Source of the DNA: Branchiostoma floridae
Taxonomy: Eukaryota; Chordata; Leptocardii; Amphioxiformes; Branchiostomatidae
Length of the DNA: 64,000 nucleotides
Direction: 5' to 3'
Assembly: GCF_000003815.2 (NCBI RefSeq)
Contig: NC_049988.1
Coordinates: 8,368,617 to 8,432,616, forward strand
Both the position numbers and the translations under genes were made by a program. The notes beneath the pieces were generated by a model. The model did no database searches, was not told the DNA's origin, and was given only the letters and a program-made list of their open reading frames with translations. This document shows, in pieces, positions 1 to 11,400 of this stretch (the stretch's first letter is position 1; each line of letters begins with the position of its first letter).

Positions 1-2088
1 AAAGTTGGGCTGATCCAACTTTACAAGCGGGAGTGTACAGGATAGGACAATAGGTTGAGAAGAAAATGCGGTCAAATCACTAAATAAGACAGGTCACTTA
101 TCATTCAGAAAGTCATTTTTCTATTTTTGAGTGAACAATATTCAATACTCAAACCTGCTCTTTGGTGAAGTTTTGAATGTCATACGAAATGTTTTGGTTT
201 GAAATCTTGATTTCTATCATTATGCTTATGATTTATGAGATAATCTACAGCACAATTTGTTAACAATCATTTTTTTTTGTGTCTTTCCAATTTCAAAGTG
301 ACCATCCTTAAATGTAGTCTGAAATGTTACTGTCTGAGGATTCTTTCTTGGTGCCTGATTGTGACTGTCATCTGTAAGGACCTGTCTTGTGCAGGACCCT
401 GCAGGGCCTGTCTCGCGTACGGGTTGATCAGTGCCTGTCAGTTCTGTCTGGATTCATCGATCTGTCGTTTGGGCGGTTTATTCCGTCACGTCCAGTGAGG
501 GTGGGTGGGAAGTGCTGAAACAGTGCCAGGTGGAAGGATACGTCAACAACTTTCTCTCATGGGAGAATAACCGTAAAACCCAAGGCATCTTACTCCCATT
601 TCCACTAGAGGCCATGGCATCAAGCAGCCGAATATTTGACGAAAGGAATTTCATGGATAAAGAAATATTTTCTTATGTTTTGTGTTTTATTTTTAGATAA
701 TACCTTCACATCTTGCATCATATTTCAACTATGAAATCAAGGGTCATACAAATCAAAATTTGCTTGCCGTATGCTCGCTCGCCATCTAGTGGAAAGGGCA
801 CCTTAAAACACTGTTCTCCAAGCTCCAAAACAAAACAGAGACTCAAAAAATATCAGTCGCTAACACAGTAACTACATTGTCTGCAGTTTTTCCCCCAGCT
901 TTTTGGCATGCTACTTTTTCAATCAAAGAGTACACACAGAATCTGAGAACGGTGTAGTTAAGATGATGAGGGCTGAAAGTCTGTCCAGTATTACAGTCAA
1001 ACAATAGAATATTCCCATCTGTCCATACTAAGAATTAACAGTTTCACCACCAAAGATAGCATTAAGCAATTGTCAGTTCAACTAACAGTGGCCGCATGTT
1101 CGTCAAATACCGTCATTCTTAAAATCTCATGTTTTTTTTGTGCATTTCTATGATTTGATGATGGAGATTGGAGGGACTATGGAATTGGTTTATTGAAATT
1201 TGTCCAGTATCATCTGCAGTATATGCACACCTATGAGTTTGGATCAATTTGGTCCTAAGAACTTCTCTACCAGAAGCAAACCAGAAAAAATTCAAAATGA
1301 TCCCTTAGCAGTTGCTGGTATTTAGCAGTGCAAGAATAGGTAGAAAATTTGCTAAGGAAGATATAAAGATATACAATAGTGAGCAAATACAGTAACAGCA
1401 CGTCAAGTGGTACGTAAGCTAGGTTCCACAGTGGGGAAAGCTGTCTGTTGCATTTTTCAATAATACATTCCAAAAAGGTGCAACCTTTTTGAATACAATT
1501 TCTGACACGGTTATAAATCAACTCACCCACTATACATTCATGGAATGTTGTTTGTTATGGCCCGACTTTATTATTTGGTATTCTCTTTTTACAACATTAT
1601 GCGCTATTTACATGTCGTATGGTATAGAACTGCCAGAAAAGTATAAATATAGAAAATCCTCTACATGTAACTTGACAAGACACGTATTGTGTATATATGA
1701 CAAAATGACTACTAGTATTTCACATCTGTTCCGTCTTGAAAGATAAATACCTATAAGTAATATGCCATAGGACAATAACATTTTGTTTCCCTCTTAGAGG
1801 TTTCTGAGTTTGGTACACAATTTGACTTTTACCTCTCAGAGGTTAAAAGTGGCTTTAAAAATAAGAGTTCTCTTTTTCAAAGTTTTATCAAGAAAACACT
1901 TTAACATCTAAAAACACAACCGACACAATAGTGGGACAACCGTTGTTTGCTTTTTCATTTTGCATAAATCTTTTCAGGTAACATAAAACGTATGCAGTAG
2001 AAATGCAACTGTAGAGGTTAGAAGACCTTTTCAGTTTGTAATACTGATTTTGGTCGCACAAGCTCTGCATAGCCTTAGTATTGAACAT
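1..2088. other. 3' flank of RBM45 with no recognised gene
   Basis: AT-rich sequence with only short chance open frames (none above 90 codons, none with a recognisable domain). It may include the rest of the RBM45 3' UTR if the signal at 2089 is not used. I see no strong repeat here. Confidence 0.5.
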
Positions 2089-2094
2089 TTTATT
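2089..2094 (-). promoter_or_regulatory. Candidate polyadenylation signal of RBM45
   Basis: TTTATT on the plus strand, which reads AATAAA on the minus strand, about 137 bases after the stop codon. It is the first canonical hexamer I noticed downstream of the stop. A longer 3' UTR running toward position 1 cannot be excluded. Confidence 0.5.
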
Positions 2095-2230
2095 TAGAAT
2101 TTCATTAAAAACTGCATGGGTGGTTCATTGGATGATGCAGTTTCATTTACATCATCGAACAACACTATTTCAAGGCCAACATGTTTGAATATTGCACTTG
2201 AATGTGAAGAATCGTTACCAGTTTTCCCCA

Positions 2231-2429
2231 TCAGCTGCTTGTCCGCGGCCGTTTCCTGGACTGATCCTGTTTGGGAGGGTCAGCCAGCATGACCTTTAAC
2301 CTTTGACCACAAATTTCCTGGCCGTGAAGGGATTCGATGGCGGCCTCTGCGTTGACCTTCTGCGCGTACTTGGCGTAACCGTAGTTCTTGTCCCTCATTA
2401 GGTAGACGTCGATCAGCTTTCCGAACCGG
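2231..2429 (-). CDS. RBM45: RBM45 last coding exon: second half of RRM4, nuclear-localisation tail and stop
   Basis: The acceptor ctgttcctcag is followed by CCGGTTCGG. The split AG|C codon gives Ser, then [20 protein letters not shown], a helix EAAIESLHG, and [14 protein letters not shown] ending in SRKRPRTSS and TGA (stop at 2231-2233). RNP1 is NYGYAKY. Vertebrate RBM45 ends similarly, with [14 protein letters not shown] and a basic KRQR tail that serves in nuclear import. The exon is clearly more GC-rich than the introns around it. Confidence 0.96.
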
Positions 2430-5400
2430 CTGAGGAACAGAATGAAGCGAAAAGCAAATCATTCTATATTCATTGGAAAGTGATCAAAACAATACACAAC
2501 TGCCAAGGCTATCTTATAACATGAGCTTCTTCTAGTGGTCTACATGTGTGGTCTAATTCGACCCTTTACCATCTCAGCCCAACACTTTGTTCAACGTCTT
2601 GGCTCAGCAACCTGTTTGCCTGTTCGACTCCACCATGGTTATGATAGGGTTAGGGTAAAGGTTAGGTTTAGCATGTTGGGCCAACTTGACCAAGAAGGTG
2701 TTGGGCCAAGTTGACCAAGGTGACATGGGCTGAGTTGGTAAAGTGCTACAGCATTACACATCCGACTTGATTCAAGTGATATATTTCATCAAACCATTCA
2801 TCATGTACATGAATATTTTCTGTACATAAGATTGGAAAAAAGAGGGAAAAATACATATCATGTACTACATTGATATTTTCTGATTTCATGGCTTTACTCT
2901 GAAGCGAGAAAGACGCTCTTACCTGAAGACGTCTTTGAGTGCATACTCGGGAGGTGCTGTGGGTGTGCATACTATGAAGAGTCTCTCCGCTACGTCTGAG
3001 CTGGGATCAGCCAATGGCTGGGGACCAGGTAACTGTGCTGTGCAGTAGCCTGGTGTGTACTGTTGGATCTGGGGGAGGGGGGCAACATCTGTCAGTTAGT
3101 TTGAAGGTCATACAGAGTCTGTAGGTCAGACAGAACATTGTACATCAATTTCAGAAATTGGAAAGAGAGGGTCAAGATCAATTAAAAAGTCAACCTCTCA
3201 AGGTTACACATGTTGGTGATAATAGATTTGTAGCTTTGAAACAGCAACTTGATATCAATAGCTTGTTTTATCTTGTGTAAATACAGTATTTTCTGTGTAA
3301 TGNNNNNNNNNNNNNNNNNNNNNNNNNNNNNNNNNNNNNNNNNNNNNNNNNNNNNNNNNNNNNNNNNNNNNNNNNNNNNNNNNNNNNNNNNNNNNNNNNN
3401 NNNNNNNNNNNNNNNNNNNNNNNNNNNNNNNNNNNNNNNNNNNNNNNNNNNNNNNNNNNNNNNNNNNNNNNNNNNNNNNNNNNNNNNNNNNNNNNNNNNN
3501 NNNNNNNNNNNNNNNNNNNNNNNNNNNNNNNNNNNNNNNNNNNNNNNNNNNNNNNNNNNNNNNNNNNNNNNNNNNNNNNNNNNNNNNNNNNNNNNNNNNN
3601 NNNNNNNNNNNNNNNNNNNNNNNNNNNNNNNNNNNNNNNNNNNNNNNNNNNNNNNNNNNNNNNNNNNNNNNNNNNNNATTGTGTACAACTGATTGAACTG
3701 GCGGAATTTGGTCATGGAGAGAAGAACCTAGCCTAAACAAAGTCAGAAATTTCTAACAGATGTCAGTGCAATACAGCACTGTGTGAAGGCTTCTACAAAA
3801 ACATGTATAGGTCAACATCCATTAAACTTTTACTGGCAGAGCGACTAGGTTTTTACAAGTTTTTTCTATCAATAGAAGAAAGGGGTTATTATTGTACAGA
3901 AGCAAATGTAGCCAATTACAAAAATGACTGGACATTCAACAGCATGAAAGCTAACTTAAACGAGTGCAGAAAGGTTATTTTAATGAGCACAGGAGCAAAC
4001 TTATGGGATTTCTGTTGAGGTGTGCACCACCTGCATTTCATTTCATCTAAAACTCCTTGATAATCCCTGGGCATTTCTTGAACTTAAAGCTTGTGTTTCA
4101 GACATATCTGGCAAGGATAACTTTTGCTTCCATATGGATCTGGCTGTTTTCAAAACAGACTGAACTAGATTATCTACGTAGAGTAAAGAATTTGAAAAAT
4201 TTGGAATTCTTTAGCAAAGTGTCTCTGCTTATGGTTGTCTCCCTTTTCCAATGCCTTTTCCTACTTGTATTTTTAGCATTATAGTATTTTCAGGAGAAAT
4301 GAGTTTCAAGTATTTGACAATAACTTTGACAGGAAATGTTTTATGACAATAACTATGCCATTTTCGCAAAAGTTTGGTCACTATGATTCGAAGGTTTCGT
4401 GGCAAGTTCTGGGATTGGGGCTATGTTTTATAGAGATGAGAGCAGCATTGCATACCATCATCCATCTGTTCTAAGGAGCAAGACATTTCTGTGAAAACAT
4501 TTGCCAAAACCAATGCCAGCATGGATGTCAATCAAAATTAAAGCATTTCATTAGTCCAGGGACAGCACATAAAGTAAACAATTCTGGTATCACAGTGATA
4601 AAGAGTGAAAAGACTGAAGCTCTATAGGGTACACTATTATACTGTTGTTCCTTACCCTGTTGAAGCCTGCAAACCCTGGAACTGGAAGATGTGGGTTGAT
4701 CGGCATGCCTTGTAGGATAGGAGAGGGAGGGGCTGGTGCTAACACTGCTGGCGTGGGGCTAGAGAGAGAAGAAACATTTAGTGACTGTTACATGTACATA
4801 GGCTGCTACAGAATCAAACTGCAGATAACATTTATGAAGGTTAGACATCCGGGTAAAATCTCTGTTTTTTATCCAGTTGAAGAGATTGAATTGTATTTGA
4901 ACAACTGCAGATAAGCGTTAAGATTGTTTGGTCCTGTGTTTAATAATTCCTTGTTTAAACACAAGATAATGGTAATACCCACAACACTTGATAAGCGTAG
5001 GGGTTTATAAAACAGGTGTAGCAGATTGGACCAATTACCCCTGCCCAGCACATACCAAAATACATGACATGTATATGGATATATTTGGGTAGCCTGCTAC
5101 CTCTGTGTTGTCTGGCCAAATCAGTCTTTATAATACCCTCTGTCGCATTACTCAGTATTCAGTATATAAGCAAGGATGTCTATATGTATATAATGTCCTT
5201 GGTATAAGAAAGTTCTCAAGCAAAATCCCTCTACAGTAGACCATCTCAATAGATTCACTGCTGCATTCTACCATCCAAAAGAGTACTGTGACTGACTAAC
5301 TGTAGAGGTGTCAAAGTTCTGAAATTCAATCCTGTTCACATATTGCTGTCTAACTTCCTAAATAATGATTTTTGGCAGCTATTGCATCGTACACAGGTTC

Positions 5401-8400
5401 CCACCAAAGTTACATGTGTGATAAGTCTTGGAGGAATCTGGAGTCAAAATGAAAGGAGGGATCCCAGACTGAGGGCATGGCAAGGACACGATGTCAAGCC
5501 ACACCATCAGAAGTTGTATGGCTGTTTGATTATCCACCAGAGAAATGTAATTACAACCACAGAAAGGAAGAAAACTGATGCCACAAAAGTCTGGAAAAGC
5601 TTTCAGCTCCAAGCATGGGAAAACATGTTATTTGTGACCACTATTATAGGTGCCACATGTACTTGTACATTGTACATTGTATGTGAGTGACACCTTTGTG
5701 AAGAAGCCTATTTTCTCATTCAGTCACTATTTTAATGACTGCCTGGTTGTTTTGCAAAAAAAGATAACTACAAATTGAACAAGTGACCGTAGGTAACATA
5801 GTCTGTGACGTCGGTCTGGTATATGTTGCTTGTTTTGTCTTCTTTGGTGTGTGACGTTGTGCTTATATCCTATATGATTCTTTTCATGGTGTTAGATATA
5901 TCGTTGTATCTAAAGTTGCCTAATATTTCTGTGTCATGTGAATCTTACTAAACAGGTATGGATTGTGAGATAACATGTGGCCAAAGTCAAAAAGATATGG
6001 TGACGATAAGTTACCGGATGGTCTACTCTAATACACAGGCACATTCACATACAGACACACAAGACCGACAGGCAGACTGACAAACGCACCAAGTATTAAC
6101 ATGTTTCTGTTATGGACGTAATAAGTATGAAGCACGGAATAGGACCTTGATGTTTCTTAGTCGAAGTCCGGGAATATAATATGGCTAAACTTCATTTGGG
6201 ACGAGAATTCTTACACGCTTCATTGCAAACGGCGACAGGAGGTATTTGATTGACAGGGTCATTAGTGGAACATTAGATGTCGGTTCCCATGTCCCACATA
6301 CGATAACACACAGCTGTTGATGATGAACTGTGCGATAAGTTTTTAACTAGTGTGAAGCCATAAGGTAGCATGACACAGTGTTAATGGGTGAATCCCGGGG
6401 TCCATGATGCTGGTACATAAAGTAGTACGGATAAACTTGTTGAATAAGAGGTAGAAAGCAAACGCGCGTAAAATTCTTGCACATATCGCGCATCTGCTTA
6501 ACTATACCCAATTACCTCAACGGGCACCATATGCAGACATGGGCCAATACACTGTGAAACGTACAATTTGCAGGGGTGATTTCTGAAATTATTACATACA
6601 TAATAAAAACAGCTGCCGAAAAAATAAAACACCTTGCATCATCGTCCAACTATGTGTAGAGAACCTGCCAAACCACAAACGTATGCGACAACGGGAACAT
6701 GCAGATATAGATGAGAACGCGCGTTACATTGACGACCAGAGAACATCACGCATCTGCTTGCAATATCTCAATTACAGCATGACCCATATACAGGGGATCT
6801 GGACTAATACACCGAAAGATGAACATTTTGTAGGGGTGTTATTTTTATTGCGTCCCTAATAAAACCAACTGCCGCAAAAACAACAAAAAAAAATAACGTG
6901 CATCATCGTCAACCTCAGTGCAGATGACCTGCCAAACAAGGTACGTATGCGACAACGGGAACATGCAGATACCGATGCGAACGCGAATAACTTTGACGAT
7001 CAGGTAACACCACGCATCTGCTTGACAAATTCCAATGACACCATGACCCACATACAGAGGATCTGGACCAAAACACCGCAAGACGAACAAATTGTAGGGG
7101 TGTTATTTTTATAAAATCCATAATAAAACCACCTGCCGCAAAAAAAAGTTCACGTGCATCATCGTCAACCTCAGTACAAAGGACCTGCCAAACCACATAG
7201 AATTCAGACAACGGGAACATACAGATACAGCTGCGAACGCGCGTAAACGTGACAAAACTAAAAGTCTGTCGACCAGAGGGTCTGGTCACAGACTAATTAG
7301 ATTGATGCTTTTTGGATGCTTTTAGGATGATTTTGTGCCTTGGCCATATAAATGAGTGATTTACTTTCAGGTATGCTTCTAGTGCTGTGTTGGGTCACCG
7401 TGTTAAAGCAATGTATTATGATTAGAAATTGTATCTTTTTTATGATGAAGACACAGGTTGACACTAGGGGTGAGTATTGGTACAGAAACCTGAGGTGAAG
7501 TCTGGTTCAGGTCCAGAGGATCAGCTCCAGGTCTGGACCTGAACCTGATTGTGAAAACATCCTCAACCCCAGGTGGTATACGTAGTGGCCATGATAGACA
7601 AGCCTTTGTCTTTGACATGAAAATTTCAGGGCAGACTCAAAGTGGTCGTCTTGGGATGAAAATTGACTGTATAAATTTGGTAGAAAGTACTATAAACTCT
7701 ACGCTCGTGTTGTTTTATTAGACTGGTAAGCCTCCAAACATGTGAACGCCTGATGATATAATCCATTCATTTTCTAATCAGTTCAAAATCTGGTCCACTG
7801 CTTTTATCAGGTCAGTTTTTTTCTGACTGGTTTTGTACCAGTACACTGTACCCACCCCTACATGTAGTTGACACACTATAAGGACGTACCTTGGGCCTGC
7901 GACTCCTGGTGCTCCATTAGAGTGGGGAGAATCTGCATATTTCACAACCAGTTTGAATCCTGGAGGATATTCAAAACCGTTCAGCTTCTCTCGTGCGTAG
8001 ATGGCCGAGGCCGCTGTTGTATATCGCGCATACGCACATCCTGCAAAAGGAAAGTAGGATTTGAGATAACTATTCCTACGCCAAAATCTATCCAAAAGAG
8101 GCCAGTTGCCATAAGCCTAAGTGTTAGGATATCTTTACTAGAAGATCAGACAGTCTGGAATTTGATGCCCCATTAGTCAGAATCATTATCTGAGGAATGG
8201 TGCTCTGAATATCTTAGTACCTCAACCCTGACTTTCCTTCAGTTCCTCAACCCTGACCTTGATCTTCAGTACCCCCCCCCCCATAAACACACACCCTGAT
8301 CTTCCTTAAGTATTGTAGTACATCTGTATCAAGACACATTTTATTTTACAAGGTAAGAGTAAAACAAATCAACTAAACAATCTGCATCAATCAATCAATC

Positions 8401-11400
8401 AAACCCTTTCCCCACCTCTGGACTGTCCTGTGGACCTGTCCTTCTGTAAGTCGACGAACTCTAACCCAGGAATGAGGTCGAACAGCGCGTGAAGCTGGTG
8501 TTCGCTGACCGTGGAGTCTACAATGATGTACAGCCACTGGTTGACGCCCAGAACGGTGACATCATTCGCCTGAGGTGCCGGCGGTACGAGGGGAGGGGAT
8601 CGGGGCATCTCTCCTAAACCAATCAAAACATATACATGTATGAACATGAAGAAGGTACCAGAATAGGCAATGATATAAAGAGCCATATGCTGCTATACAA
8701 TCCTCATGAATGATGACTCAATAAATCTAATGACTTATAAACTGCAGTTTGAAGGCTGTTTCCCCATTTGACGGTATGTAGTCTACAAGTGACAATGTAT
8801 GATAAAATGACAAATGCTTGGGCTACCATATTATCATTAATCAGCTAATCACAAATCAGACTAACTCGGCCAGCACTGTAGCCCTATCCTTATCTGTAAC
8901 CCCAGCCCTAACCCTGGCAGAGTTGACCATGGAGTTCTGCAGAGTTGACAGAGTTGATTACGTGTGAAATCATTCTGATACCCATATCATAATGGTTAAC
9001 AGTCTGTTTTAAACTGGATCATCAGTTGACAGGTTTTAGATTTTATCATCTTGAACCTCTGATCTACAGTTACTCATCAATCTGTCCAGAGAAATTGCTC
9101 CAGTGAAAGTAAGAAATGGGGTCAGTAGATGTGTAATGTAAACATCATGGTCATGTCAAAATCAACCAAACACGAAATGACAGAAAAGATCTTGAAATGA
9201 CAATGACAAAGATCTATTCATACAACGTCAGCTTTTATGTCTCTGTGTGTTTATTCTTAGCCTATGGTCCTAAGCAGTGACAACAGAATGTCCCTGAAAT
9301 TGAGAAAAACTTTGTAGATACAAATGTAAGTACTATGGGTGGAGTCACTGCCCCAGCATACATGTGCAAAGGTCAAATGTCACTTTACTAGACTGCCCCC
9401 CACCAGCAAACGTGCCAGTTGTCAACTTCTGAATCTATCATCGGATGTTAATCTACAATGTATATATGCTAGCTACCACATTGCAAAAAAGAATGTATAT
9501 TACATGTACGCTTTCAATAGGAACAAAAAAGTTAAAATGTGTTTACCAAATGTAATGAGTAATGGAATGTTATGCAAACCCTGGTTAGCTACACTCTGTA
9601 AATTGTAGTTGATGTTACACTAGTGATGTTTGTGACAGTAACACTATAGAGGCTGGTTTGGAGAATGCATTGATCAACACTAAAATTCTGGGAATTACTC
9701 ATGGAAAAGCCATGCATTCATATAAATACAAAAAGATGTAGATACACTTTGTGCACAGGTTCACATGTACAATGTACAATCAGAAGCAAGGAATGCCTTC
9801 TAAGGACTGTCATATTTATTGTATGATTCATTTGTATGATTGATGTAGGTCTAAGACATGTAGGGCACTGCAACAGTTATAGTACAATGTGTGGTACAAA
9901 ATTCAGATGTCAAAAATGATTGTTGTAGATCTTTACCAACAACTGGTGCTGTCATATTCATACCCTCACTGAATACTCTACCATAAAGACTTTACAACAA
10001 CTATGAATCACCATACTCAGTCTGGTGACATAGACCAAACTTACTGTGAGAGTTGCTCCCCATGTTGTGCGAAGGGTGGGGGGGTCCGCCGCTGTACATG
10101 AAGGGTTCGTTGAAGGACGACCCACCGCTACTCGGACTTTCCCTCGCTGCTCGCGACACTCTGGGTTCGGCGAAAACCGGCTTGTACGCTGCGGAGAGCA
10201 GGATTGACAGGAGGGAGGGGTTAGCCATGGCCGGTGGAGACGGACATCAAATGTGGGGACTGTGTGTTTAGCATTTCTCGGCATGTATGGACATTCCGAG
10301 CTGGCCTACCAGGGAGGGCAGGCTTTCTTTCAACTCTGTTTGTCTACATGTACCCTGTAGTTACGGGATGAACCAAAAAATATGACCAATGGGGGCGTAC
10401 TACCAGGACAGAAAAGGGAAAAGAAATAACACGCAAGACTTTACTTTGATACAATGATTAATGATTGAATGATTAAATTTACCTGAAAGAAAGAATGAAA
10501 TACAACATCAATCTGTTTGAACTTTGTAGCATAAAAGTAATGATATCATTTCAAAATTTTAGAAGATAACATTTGACAAATGTATATAGACTATTGCATT
10601 ATTATACATCAATTAATGTTATATCCTTTTGACCTTTGCCAAGCACAAAATCTATCCAAAAGTCTTCATCTAAATGCATTATAACAGTATTAACATTCCC
10701 CTAGAACATTGTATGTACTTTGTGATCTGTCCCTGCAACACAAAATAAAAGGACAGTCCTTGTCCAGCCAAATCAGATAACACAACCTTTATTAAAGAGC
10801 TTATTGCTTTTCGAATCTGCAGGAAAGGACTTCAAATCAGGGGTCAGACAGGCAAAGGCAAACACAGCCTCAGCAGGCTCTGCTGTGTCAAAATACCCCT
10901 CTGATATCTAACCTTCCGCTGGTAATTCTACCAGACACGCAATGATAACCGCAGGCTTTGGGGATAAAGTAAAAACAGGGTAGGCTAAAAAAAAGCAAAA
11001 AAAGGAATGGCAACAACTTGAACAAGTCAACAATAAGCAGGCTTTTTATACAATGTTACAAATTAATTTGTAAGCAGGACAATTGCATCAAATTCTGTAG
11101 ATACAAAGTCATGTAAAAGTGTCTTTTTATACTTGAATGTACATGCTATTACGTGAAATCTTTATTGACGCGACAAAAGTTATTTCTGAAATGCATTGAA
11201 TTTCTGTTCTCACAATGGAGCATTGAACTATAAGTATAAGGTCACATTGCAGAAGTTAAAGAAATTGAATGACCTTAAAGCATTGAGAGAATACAATGTA
11301 CTGTGGATAAATGATGGGAAAAACAGAATTCCCAAAACAACAGTCGATATTTCTCTCTTTCCTAAACCCTATCACCAAAGAGACACACTTCCAGCGGTTT

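Larger units (their letters stand above)
4759..7889 (-). other. RBM45 intron between visible exons 6 and 7
   Basis: GT-AG intron of about 3.1 kb. It holds a three-copy tandem array of about 260 bp (6459-7262) and a copy of a dispersed 'ggacctgaacctg' repeat (7440-7572, reverse orientation). The rest (4760-6450) looks unique and non-coding. Confidence 0.8.

Noticed and set aside
3182-3740. Open frames of 147-177 codons on both strands
   Set aside because: They exist only because the N gap has no stops.
6459-7262. CRISPR array
   Set aside because: The repeats are long and contiguous without spacers, and the DNA is eukaryotic.
6845-7289. Minus-strand frames of 81 and 124 codons
   Set aside because: They repeat with the 260-bp tandem unit and have no domain.
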